Origin: UBA6136 sp044350805
Lineage (GTDB): Bacteria; Pseudomonadota; Gammaproteobacteria; Methylococcales; Methylococcaceae
NCBI GenBank assembly: GCA_044350805.1
Contig: JBILGU010000014.1
Span: forward strand, 1-64,000
Length of the DNA stretch: 64,000 nt
Direction of reading: 5' to 3'
The notes under the pieces are model-generated. The model had not been told where the DNA came from and made no database searches. It worked only from the letters and a program-made list of their open reading frames with translations. A program made the position numbers and the translations under genes. Below, in pieces: positions 1 through 7,394 of the stretch. Within the stretch, counting starts at the first letter, position 1. Every line of letters starts with the position of its first letter.

Positions 1-74
1 GCTTCTTCAGCCTCTTCCATCGATTGAGGTTCAGGTTTCTTGTCGAGCGCGGGGTAAAACGAAGGTTTTTTCAT
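1..74 (-). CDS. Possible start of an unknown protein (partial, runs off the left edge)
   Basis: On the minus strand an ATG at 74-72 opens a frame that stays open to the window edge for 24 codons. The peptide starts MKKPSFYPALDKKPEP and becomes acidic (SMEEAEEA). It would be transcribed divergently from the exosortase-like gene, its start codon overlapping that gene's first ATG. There is no convincing ribosome binding site, and too little is visible to assign a family. It may be chance; the sequence left of this window would decide. Confidence 0.2.
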   Translation of the reverse strand, partial: MKKPSFYPALDKKPEPQSMEEAEE

Positions 75-597
75 GATGAGGATGATGCCCATCATGTATG
101 AGGCTAGCAAGGGCGTGAACAGTTACGGTTGGGGTGCGTTGCAGAACGGCTTACTGGGACCATGGTGTGAAATCGCTGCAGAACTGAGCGCCAAACTGAT
201 GCATCTATTTGGCAGCAATGTCATTCAGTCAGGTGCAGTACTTCTAGATCCCCAAACTCAAAAATCCATAATGGTTTCGCGGGGTTGTTCGGGCGCTGTT
301 GCTACTTTCATCCTTGTAGCATCAATCATCGTTTATCCCAGCTGTTGGCGAGCGAAGGTGCTGGGAATCATTACTGGTTACATGGCGGTTCAGGGCCTCA
401 ATGTCACCCGCATCATCACGCTCTTCCAACTTAACATCTACAGCGAGCAGCTGTTTGGATTTGCTCATGCCTATCTGTGGCAAGGCCTTTTGATGCTGGA
501 TGTGCTGGTGTTTCTTTTGCTTTGGTTGGGGTGGCAAAAGGATCAATTCGAGGTGGTCACAGGCTTATCCACTAATCGAATTGCTCCTCATTTTTAG
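73..597 (+). CDS. Exosortase H-like membrane protease/transpeptidase, N-terminally short
   Basis: This resembles the XrtH branch of the exosortase/archaeosortase family, membrane cysteine enzymes that cleave C-terminal sorting signals. The family catalytic residues are in place: Cys in RGCSG near residue 73, Arg in NVTR near 112 and His in FAHAYLWQ near 130. At least two strongly hydrophobic segments follow the Cys and the His. Full XrtH proteins normally begin with a further membrane helix; here the start is a Met-rich stretch (MMRMMPIMYE) and no other upstream frame encodes a helix. The 5' end therefore looks truncated or replaced, or the start is wrong; the ATG at 94 is an alternative. No protein in the window carries a matching C-terminal sorting signal. 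Base composition looks poorer in GC than the neighbours. Family assignment is fairly secure; activity is uncertain. Confidence 0.7.
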   Translation: MMRMMPIMYEASKGVNSYGWGALQNGLLGPWCEIAAELSAKLMHLFGSNVIQSGAVLLDPQTQKSIMVSRGCSGAVATFILVASIIVYPSCWRAKVLGIITGYMAVQGLNVTRIITLFQLNIYSEQLFGFAHAYLWQGLLMLDVLVFLLLWLGWQKDQFEVVTGLSTNRIAPHF

Positions 598-746
598 AGT
601 GACTTCACACAGCGGCGTACCCATAGCCGTACCCTTTTCAAAACTATAAATCTGAAGCTGAGGGAAATAGGGTCATAGGGGTCCGAACGCGTACTACAGC
701 CTCAGGTTCAGTGCCTATCGGTGCGGGGGCCATCGCCTCGCACAAG

Positions 747-781
747 AAAAAGCCCCGAGTTGTAAGACGCGGGGCTTTTTT
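747..781. terminator. Bidirectional intrinsic terminator
   Basis: Inverted repeat AGCCCCG (751-757) and CGGGGCT (770-776) with a 12-nt loop, T-rich on the right (776-781) and A-rich on the left (747-750). It lies between the convergent exosortase-like and peptidase genes and can serve both strands. The rest of 598-813 shows nothing codable. Confidence 0.8.
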
Positions 782-813
782 ATTGTGCGCTTCTTAAAGC
801 GCGATTCACCGAT

Positions 814-3243
814 TTATTTGAAGATGGCGGTGACGTTTCTTGCCTGAGACATTTTGACATTGCAGGACGTCTTTCGCCCGCTACATCCCCCGGACCAGCG
901 GACGAACTGCGCTCCGGATTGGGGGGTTGCCACCAATTGAACCGTGGAACCTTTGGTAAAGAATAGAGAGCAATAGGGGCTGCAGGAAATGCCCGTGGGA
1001 ACGCTTTCAACTAACCCGGCGCCAGTTACGCGAACTTTGAGTTGACGTGAAGGCGTGGGATAGGCGGGAATCTCGATCGCCACGGGGCTTTGGCTGCTCG
1101 CCGGGTTGTAAATTTGATTTCCAGGCTGAGAGCCTTGGACGGTACACGTTCCTGGATAAAGGGCGGAGATGGTGCCGTTCGCGACGTTGCAAATGCTGGG
1201 TGTTTGGGACGTGATGGTCACGGGAAGCCCGGATGAGGCGGTGGCGCTGACAAGTCCCGTGCTGCCCCAATCGATGGCGCTAGGTGCATTCAGTGAAATC
1301 GTCTGATTCGCCTTAATGACAGTCACGCTGGAATTTCCGGTGGCGCTGTTATAGCTGGTGTTGCCGGCCTGGGATCCCTGAATGGTGCAGGTGCCTGGAA
1401 GGATCCCTCTGACCGTTGAATTGCTCACCGAACAAATGGTGGGCGTTGTGCTGGCGAGCGTTACCGTTAATCCAGACGAGGCACTGGCCGTTGCCGTTGC
1501 CGTTTCATTGACGGCGATCGTCGATGGAGCGACGGACAGGGATATGGTTTGATTTGCCTTTGTAACGGTGATGGAACTGGTATTTGTTGCGCTTTCATAG
1601 CTGGTATTGCCTGCCTGAGTTGCGCTGACGGTACACGTCCCGGGGCTAACGCCTGTGACCGTGGTCCCGCTCAAGGTACACACTGAGGGCGTTGTGCTGG
1701 CGAGTGTTACCGTTAATCCGGACGAGGCACTGGCCGTGGCGGTTGCCGTTTGATTGACGGCGATCGATGATGGAGCGACCGCTAGAGTGACGGTTTGAGC
1801 CTGTTTTCCAGAGGCAAGCCACTGACCGAGGTTGCCATTGGTGTAAGTTTTGCTGAAGAGCCCATAAACCGTGGATCCTGTGGTATTGGTGCAGCTCGCG
1901 TCGCCGCCATAAAGCTGACCAAAGAGATACTGGTTGTTGTCTAGAAATACGCCACTGCCGCTGCTCCCTCCCTCGGTGGTTCCGGAAACTTGGGCCACGT
2001 TGATGAAGGTCGCGCTGCTCTGGTTCGAGGGCGAGCAGGTGAAGGTGCCAGAGCCGGCGGCTTGGCAGGTTTCATACTCATCGGTCAGCCAGAAGCTGAT
2101 CTTTTGGAGGTCTCCGGTCGGATTGTGAAGACCGGTGGACGAGATTCCAATCCCGGGAATGCTGGTTGTCCAGCCTGAAAACCAAACGCCTGAGGGAAGA
2201 CTGCCGCTTAGCCTCAAAAAAGAGGCATCGGTGGTGCTCGAGTTGTAGAGGAGGGATGCGCCACCCGAAACTTGGGTCATGCCGTTAAAGACGCGACCGG
2301 AGTTACATGAAGATGAATAGTAGAACCAGTAGCTTGATAGCGTCGAAGCGACGGTTTGTGTCGAGATGCAATGGTTGGCTGTCAGGAAATAGGGGGTGTT
2401 GGAGCTGCTGGTATCGTTCAGAAGTGTGCCGGTACAAAGGTACGAATAGCCGCCGGAGACAAAGGTGATTCGGGCCACGGCATTCGTGATCGGGGACCAA
2501 TTAGCATAGCAGCGAGAATCAAGGTTACAGGATTCGGCCGCTTTTGGGATCAGGCTCTGTGGTTCGTTTTTGGCGGGATCAAGGGTCAGGTGAGATACCC
2601 CCGTGATCCTGAACCCGAGTTGATCGATCGTCGTACCGGGTGGAAGACTGACCTCGAGCCCCAGACTTTCACCCTGGATGACGGGAGACCAATAGATCAA
2701 AGCGTCTTCGGAGGTGTCACCGGCCTTTTGATTCGCATCCAGAATCCGCTGGATTTCTATTCCGCTCACTACTTCAATCTGTTTCAAGTTTTCGTCATGA
2801 AACCTCAGTTCGACTCCCGGTGGTAAGAGGTCAAAGCGAAGCCCCATTCTTAAGGCGGCAGCGCCCGATGAGCCGATGGTGAGGTGGCCCAGAGAAAAGC
2901 CATCAGGATTCGTTGTCCACGCGAGAGCTGTCATCACTTGGGATGCGCTTGCCAGGGCCTTGACCTCGCGCAAAACCCCGATCTTCACCGGTGCCGATGA
3001 GAAAGGATCCGCGGGCTCGATCAGTCGGCTTTCATTCAATGGTCCCAGCTGAATATGCTCTCCCCGGGAGGGGCTAAGCGCTGAGCGAAGGCGCGGCTCC
3101 ATGCTGCTCCGCGACTCTGTGGACTTGGGTTTTTCATATGCTCGAGGCTGGACCCAGAGGGTTTCAGGATCAGCAAGCGCTTCGCCGGGAGATCCCCAGC
3201 CGACCAGATAGATCAGTGGCAGCAAGAAGGATAAGCGTGTCAT
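814..3243 (-). CDS. Secreted trypsin-like serine peptidase with three Ig-like repeats
   Basis: An 809-residue exported protein. Residues 1-24 form a signal peptide (hydrophobic core, then EALA). Residues about 235-477 are a trypsin-fold (S1, lysyl-endopeptidase-like) domain with catalytic His291 (TANHC), Asp339 (TTDAS) and Ser428 (EGGSSGSG). Residues about 85-230 are an uncharacterised propeptide-like region. Three homologous units of about 82 residues follow (481-563, 564-645, 646-726), each with the pattern SSGL-x-VT-x-TP-x-x-C and PGTCTV, like bacterial Ig-like adhesive repeats. The last about 80 residues resemble InlB B-repeat-type domains (QFVRWSGGCSG, VTAIF). Paired cysteines suggest disulfides outside the cytoplasm. 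No LPXTG, CTERM or membrane anchor is seen at the C terminus. Probably a secreted or surface protein-degrading enzyme; the substrate is unknown. Confidence 0.85.
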   Translation of the reverse strand: MTRLSFLLPLIYLVGWGSPGEALADPETLWVQPRAYEKPKSTESRSSMEPRLRSALSPSRGEHIQLGPLNESRLIEPADPFSSAPVKIGVLREVKALASASQVMTALAWTTNPDGFSLGHLTIGSSGAAALRMGLRFDLLPPGVELRFHDENLKQIEVVSGIEIQRILDANQKAGDTSEDALIYWSPVIQGESLGLEVSLPPGTTIDQLGFRITGVSHLTLDPAKNEPQSLIPKAAESCNLDSRCYANWSPITNAVARITFVSGGYSYLCTGTLLNDTSSSNTPYFLTANHCISTQTVASTLSSYWFYYSSSCNSGRVFNGMTQVSGGASLLYNSSTTDASFLRLSGSLPSGVWFSGWTTSIPGIGISSTGLHNPTGDLQKISFWLTDEYETCQAAGSGTFTCSPSNQSSATFINVAQVSGTTEGGSSGSGVFLDNNQYLFGQLYGGDASCTNTTGSTVYGLFSKTYTNGNLGQWLASGKQAQTVTLAVAPSSIAVNQTATATASASSGLTVTLASTTPSVCTLSGTTVTGVSPGTCTVSATQAGNTSYESATNTSSITVTKANQTISLSVAPSTIAVNETATATASASSGLTVTLASTTPTICSVSNSTVRGILPGTCTIQGSQAGNTSYNSATGNSSVTVIKANQTISLNAPSAIDWGSTGLVSATASSGLPVTITSQTPSICNVANGTISALYPGTCTVQGSQPGNQIYNPASSQSPVAIEIPAYPTPSRQLKVRVTGAGLVESVPTGISCSPYCSLFFTKGSTVQLVATPQSGAQFVRWSGGCSGRKTSCNVKMSQARNVTAIFK
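1066..1803 (-). repeat. Three tandem about 246-bp repeats encoding Ig-like units
   Basis: Units at 1803-1555, 1554-1309 and 1308-1066 within the peptidase gene. The first two share long nearly identical DNA stretches (around 1688-1750 and 1442-1503, offset 246 bp), pointing to recent duplication or gene conversion; the third is more diverged. Confidence 0.85.
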
Positions 3244-3513
3244 GGGGCTCCGGTTGGGTCTGCGATCGTCTGTGAGAGGGGCCCTTTGGCCGGGCTTTCA
3301 AAGTGCGGTCTCAATGATGCGCTGTCCGCCCCGCCTCTCGATGAGGGCTTAAATCTAACGCATGTTAACAGTTAGAACGCCCGCGGGTGGCCTTGCCGAG
3401 TGTCAACGGAACGATTCGATTTCTCTTAAATCTAAAAAATAAAAAACTTGTAACACAAATGAAACATTAGTATGTTAGGCGCTCTCCGAAAACAGATTCA
3501 TAAGGGGGCTGAG

Positions 3514-3741
3514 ATGCAAAAAAAATCACAGGAATTACAGGTGGCATCCCACTGGCCATTTGAAACAAACAAAAGCGGACTCAAGGGTCTTGCCAAGGTT
3601 TTTGAAGCCGAGTCCAGCAGGATTTCCCACCTTGCGGTTGAAATAGACCAACTGGGGCCCGAAGAGAAGCTGAAGAAAATCAATATGCTTGAAGCTTGGG
3701 AGCGGCTCCAGGTCCTCGACGAAATCAGGCGCGCCCATTAA
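3514..3741 (+). CDS. Small protein of unknown function (75 residues)
   Basis: I do not recognise a family. The start at 3514 is preferred over the upstream in-frame ATG at 3472 because AAGGGGG lies just before it. The protein is mainly charged and helical in appearance: residues 1-20 include HWPFETNK, residues 25-45 look amphipathic (KVFEAESSRISHLAVEI), and residues 49-75 are rich in Lys, Glu and Arg (EEKLKKINMLEAWERL). No signal peptide, membrane segment or cysteine is present. It follows an unusually AT-rich stretch (3420-3475) with TTGTAA and TAGTAT elements that may hold a promoter. It is probably a real, single-gene unit; the function is unknown. Confidence 0.55.
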   Translation: MQKKSQELQVASHWPFETNKSGLKGLAKVFEAESSRISHLAVEIDQLGPEEKLKKINMLEAWERLQVLDEIRRAH

Positions 3742-3825
3742 GGTTTTTCTTCTCAAACGATAAGAGGTTGATCCTTCGTCACTGCAATTGGCTGTGATCG
3801 TGGTTCGAGCGGCATGTTAGTATTT

Positions 3826-3841
3826 GCAGGTCACGACCTGC
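3826..3841. repeat. Perfect short palindrome in the lipoprotein gene leader
   Basis: GCAGGTC-AC-GACCTGC, 87 bases upstream of the lipoprotein start and without a following T-run, so an operator or leader hairpin is more likely than a terminator. The rest of 3742-3927 shows no further feature. Confidence 0.4.
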
Positions 3842-3927
3842 GGGTGCCTTGCTTTCGGTCGAATCATGTTGGATTTCATTTTTGAGTGTGAGAAACAAAT
3901 GCGCTTTGGGACTGGGCAGGACATCGC

Positions 3928-5010
3928 ATGCCACTAACCGCGCGCATTTTGATTTCGTGGATCTTTGTTTTGACGTCGGCCTGCCACTCCTTCGGCCCGG
4001 ATACCTTGAAGGGGGTGCACCCTCTCTACAACAACGCGGTCAACGTCAGTATCAATGATCAGTTTGTGCAAAACCTTGTTCGGTTGCACTACTTTGATCC
4101 AATCCTCTTTCTTGACGTCAGCACCATCGCGGCATCGGCGCGCCTCGATTTCAATGGCGGTCTGAATCAATCCCAATTGGGCTCGACCCCTTCTGCCGAT
4201 ATCCTCAAGGTGACTGGGGGTGCCGATTACTATGAATTGCCGACCATTACCTTTTCCCCCCTTCAGGGAGAGGCCTTTGTCAGAAGCCTCTTAAGTCCAC
4301 TGCCGCTGCGTTCCGTTTTTGAACTGACGGGCTCAGGCTGGAGTGCGAAGCGGGTGTTTGGGCTTTGTATTGAACGAATGAATGGCCTGGATAATGCCCC
4401 CTCGGCTTCGGGACCGATGCCGGATTTTGGGCCGACACGCAGTGGGGATTTCATTCGGCTCGTCGACCTGCTGGATAAGGTCCGTCACGGACATCTCTTG
4501 TCGATTCGCAGTGATGAAGCCGGCAAACAGGTCTTCCTCGAGATTCGGGATGATCCTGAGCTTGCCCGCGAGATTGCGGAAATCAAGCGGCTTTTGGAAG
4601 TGGATCCCAAACGCACGACCTATCATTTGGTCACAGATGTCATCGTGCGTGACCCCTCAGTCATCTCGATTACGACACGTTCATTGATGAGCATCATGTT
4701 CTATCTCTCCCATAACGTGGAGACTCCCAAAGAACATCTCGAGAAGGGATGGACCAAGGTGACCCATGACCGTGACGGAGGAAGCTACGATTGGCGACAA
4801 ACGCCGGCGGGGCGAATTTTCCGGATTCAAACCAGTTCGGGCCGCCCAGACGATGCCTTTATCTCGATTCCGTATAACGACAACTGGTTCTATATTCCCC
4901 AGAATGACCTGGAGTCAAAGTCGACCTTTATGCTGTTAACGCAGTTATTCCGCTTACAGGCGGGTTCTGCGAAGTCAGTGACGCCGGCGCTGACGATCCC
5001 GGTTCGCTGA
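3928..5010 (+). CDS. Conserved hypothetical lipoprotein
   Basis: A 360-residue protein with a lipoprotein signal: basic start, hydrophobic core ILISWIFVLT and lipobox SAC with Cys19. The mature part begins with a region (HPLYNNAVNVSINDQFVQNL) typical of a widespread but uncharacterised lipoprotein family. A segment at about 195-245 is charged and helical (EIRDDPELAREIAEIKRLLEV), and the C-terminal third reads as beta-rich. No catalytic motif is visible. It stands alone between a small unknown gene and the convergent DUF58 gene (46 bases away). The DNA supports an envelope-anchored protein; any role is open. Confidence 0.7.
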   Translation: MPLTARILISWIFVLTSACHSFGPDTLKGVHPLYNNAVNVSINDQFVQNLVRLHYFDPILFLDVSTIAASARLDFNGGLNQSQLGSTPSADILKVTGGADYYELPTITFSPLQGEAFVRSLLSPLPLRSVFELTGSGWSAKRVFGLCIERMNGLDNAPSASGPMPDFGPTRSGDFIRLVDLLDKVRHGHLLSIRSDEAGKQVFLEIRDDPELAREIAEIKRLLEVDPKRTTYHLVTDVIVRDPSVISITTRSLMSIMFYLSHNVETPKEHLEKGWTKVTHDRDGGSYDWRQTPAGRIFRIQTSSGRPDDAFISIPYNDNWFYIPQNDLESKSTFMLLTQLFRLQAGSAKSVTPALTIPVR

Positions 5011-5056
5011 TCAACGAGTTGGACGCAAGGATCCAGGCGCTTGGCCGTCGAAGCGC

Positions 5057-5992
5057 CTATCGCGATCTGAATGCCCGCTGAAGGATGACGACCGGTTCCT
5101 CGTGCGTCCATCCCGACACGAAGCGCATGCTGTGGCCTCGTGCGAGTTTTTTGAGCTCATCCTCTCGCGTTTGAAACTTTTCGAGATGGATGCGGCGTGA
5201 TTTTTCATCACCCAGAATCATCCGATCTTCACCCAGGCCACCGTATCGGTGAAGTCCTTGAGGGAGATCACGCTCGATGGGGTCTGCGAGCATGATCAGG
5301 ACCACGGTGCTTCGTTGTGCCAGCCTTCCCAGGCTTGAAGCACCCGCCGCACTGAGGTGACGGAAATCACTCACAATAAATGCAAGACTTCCGGGTTTGA
5401 CGTGGCGGTTCAATTCGTTCAGTGCTTTGTCCATTGCAGGGTGCCGAAGGCTTGGGTTCTCAGGCGCCTGGGCGCGTTCTGCCAGACCTTTGAGAATCCG
5501 AAGAACGGCTGAATGTCCCTCCAGTGGTTTGTATTCGGTGCTCCCTGATTCTGAGAAAATTTGGCCACCAATCCGATCACCGTGATGGCAAGCGCTCCAG
5601 GCAATCAGCGCGGCAAGCCGCGTCGCCAGAACCGACTTGAACATCCCCCGGGTTGCAAAAAACATCGGGGAGCTGAGATCCACACTCAGGAAAACAGGTC
5701 TCTCGCGTTCCTCGCGAAAGAGTTTGGTATGGACTTTCCCTGTTCGGGCGGTCACGCGCCAGTCCAGGCTCCGAATGTCATCCCCATGCGCGTAAGGCCG
5801 ACTTTCATCGAATTCCATGCCGCGCCCTTTAAAGGCTGAGAAATATTGGCCGCTTTGCAGCGCCCGCGCCGTCGAGCGAGCGAGCTCGACGCTTTTGGCG
5901 GGCTGATTCAGTCGGATCAGGTCATCGAGCGTCGGTCGAATGACAGCGTCCGGGTCTTTGGCATCATGAGGCTTTCGATGGATGTTCAACAT
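5057..5992 (-). CDS. DUF58 domain protein (VWA-like)
   Basis: A 311-residue DUF58 protein. The family signature G-x-G-x-E-F-D-E-x-R-x-Y-x-x-G-D-D-x-R-x-x-D-W is seen as GRGMEFDESRPYAHGDDIRSLDW at about residues 55-77, written here in two parts: GRGMEFDESRPY then AHGDDIRSLDW. The following segment reads as a von Willebrand-A-like fold (VFLSVDLSSPMFF, with a DxSxS-like site) and FIVSDFRHLS later. DUF58 genes normally sit next to a MoxR AAA+ ATPase and membrane VWA/TPR proteins; none of these is present here. The start overlaps the end of hemW by 7 bases, so the two are probably co-translated. The function of the family is poorly defined. Confidence 0.85.
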   Translation of the reverse strand: MLNIHRKPHDAKDPDAVIRPTLDDLIRLNQPAKSVELARSTARALQSGQYFSAFKGRGMEFDESRPYAHGDDIRSLDWRVTARTGKVHTKLFREERERPVFLSVDLSSPMFFATRGMFKSVLATRLAALIAWSACHHGDRIGGQIFSESGSTEYKPLEGHSAVLRILKGLAERAQAPENPSLRHPAMDKALNELNRHVKPGSLAFIVSDFRHLSAAGASSLGRLAQRSTVVLIMLADPIERDLPQGLHRYGGLGEDRMILGDEKSRRIHLEKFQTREDELKKLARGHSMRFVSGWTHEEPVVILQRAFRSR

Positions 5993-7146
5993 GGGGTGGG
6001 CAGGAAATGCTGAAGAATGGAATCGAGGAAATTGAAGCCGTGTTCGCTGCAGCGAAGATGAGTCCTTGTCCGTTCGAGAAGCTGCTCGTTGAGTAGGTGC
6101 GTCAGGGTCGGCTCCAAGGTCTCCATTGCAAGGCCTGTTCGTTCCTCAAAGTGGCGGATCTCAAAGCCCTCACGAAGTCTCAACCCATTCATGAGAAATT
6201 CAAAGGGAATTTCCTCAGAAACCACCGGTGATGCATGACCCAAGGGACCCTCTTCCTCAGCGGCTTTCAGGTAACTCATGGGTTGCTTGAGGCGTTGTGT
6301 TCGGAGGATGGTGCCCGTCTCAAGAGAGGATATTTTGCCATGGGCGCCTGCACCAATGCCGACATAGTCGCCGAATTTCCAGTAATTGAGATTGTGGCGG
6401 CAGCGTGAACCCTCTTGAGCATAGGCTGAAACCTCGTACTGGGCAAAACCGGCTTGCCGAAGTCGTGATTGTCCAAGTTCCTGAATACTCCAGGTGTCCT
6501 CCTCAGAGGGGAGAACCGGCGGGTATTTGTGAAATACCGTGTTGGGCTCAAGCGTTAATTGATAAAAGGACAGATGCGTTGGCTTCAGTCCGATGGCCGT
6601 CTCAATGTCGTCAAGGGCGAGCGCTTCGCTTTGGCCGGGAAGGCCAAACATGAGGTCCAGATTGAACTCCGTGAATCCGGCGACTTTGGCCATTTGAGCC
6701 GCTGCAATCCCCTCCTGTCCATCATGGATGCGACCGATTTTTGTGAGGATTCCGGGATCAAAGCTCTGGATTCCAATCGAAAGTCGTGTCAACCCAATCT
6801 CTCGGTAACGGCTGAATCGACCCGACTCAGCCGTTCCCGGGTTCGCCTCCATGGTGATCTCGGCATCATGGGCCACAGGAACCCGAGACTTGATGCCCTG
6901 CAGTAAGGTCTCGAGGCTATCCGGGCTGAAGAGACTCGGTGTGCCCCCGCCAATAAAAATGGTTTCGATCGTTCGTCCTTGAATTTCCTGCTTCTGCTGA
7001 TCGAGGTCGAACAGCAAGGCCTCGACATAGGCTTTTTCGGGCAAGCCTTCGGATTTTTCGTGAGAGTTGAAATCACAGTAGGGGCACTTTCGAATGCACC
7101 AGGGGATGTGGACGTAGAGACTGAGCGGAATGGAGGCGGCGAGCAT
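5986..7146 (-). CDS. hemW: HemW, radical SAM heme chaperone
   Basis: 386 residues, close to the usual size for HemW. The radical-SAM cluster motif CxxxCxxC is at Cys17, Cys21 and Cys24 (PWCIRKCPYCDF). The residue pattern after the third Cys (DF rather than the extra Cys of HemN) marks HemW rather than the oxygen-independent coproporphyrinogen oxidase. GGGTPS at about residue 67 is the SAM-binding glycine motif, and the C-terminal HemN-type domain is present (FEFLMNGLRLREGF). HemW binds heme and delivers it to target proteins, and is often misannotated as HemN. The gene leads a two-gene unit with the DUF58 protein; its promoter should lie in 7147-7394. Confidence 0.93.
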   Translation of the reverse strand: MLAASIPLSLYVHIPWCIRKCPYCDFNSHEKSEGLPEKAYVEALLFDLDQQKQEIQGRTIETIFIGGGTPSLFSPDSLETLLQGIKSRVPVAHDAEITMEANPGTAESGRFSRYREIGLTRLSIGIQSFDPGILTKIGRIHDGQEGIAAAQMAKVAGFTEFNLDLMFGLPGQSEALALDDIETAIGLKPTHLSFYQLTLEPNTVFHKYPPVLPSEEDTWSIQELGQSRLRQAGFAQYEVSAYAQEGSRCRHNLNYWKFGDYVGIGAGAHGKISSLETGTILRTQRLKQPMSYLKAAEEEGPLGHASPVVSEEIPFEFLMNGLRLREGFEIRHFEERTGLAMETLEPTLTHLLNEQLLERTRTHLRCSEHGFNFLDSILQHFLPTPC

Positions 7147-7201
7147 GGGTCTAGTCTAACCTGCGCTTGGCGGAATGGGGGCTTTGGAGATGTATGGTTT
7201 C

Positions 7202-7265
7202 GGATCGAAAAAGACTTGGCCATAACGTATCGTAGCGATACTATTCGCGTTTCGTTTTTCGATCC
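7202..7265. repeat. Nested inverted repeats between beta-glucosidase and hemW
   Basis: An outer perfect 11-bp inverted repeat, GGATCGAAAAA (7202-7212) and TTTTTCGATCC (7255-7265), encloses a second perfect one, GTATCG-TAG-CGATAC (7227-7241). The element is 56-119 bases upstream of the hemW start on the minus strand and 130 bases past the beta-glucosidase stop. It could be an operator, a cruciform/terminator structure or a tiny mobile-element remnant. Nothing else is seen in 7147-7394. Confidence 0.6.
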
Positions 7266-7394
7266 AAGGAGCCCGATCATTCTGAAATGGAATCGCCTCT
7301 TGAGTTCGGTTTTATTGAGTGTCTTTCCAGTGCCGCTGATGGCGGAGGAGGCCGTGGGGCTCAATTCTGCCGAGCATGCATTGCTGACGAAAGA

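Noticed and set aside
1066..1803. Regularly spaced repeats that might suggest a CRISPR array
   Set aside because: Units are about 246 bp, in frame and coding; they are protein-domain repeats.
7147..7394. Possible insertion-sequence remnant around the nested inverted repeats
   Set aside because: No transposase-like coding remnant and no flanking direct repeat was seen; only the inverted repeats are reported.
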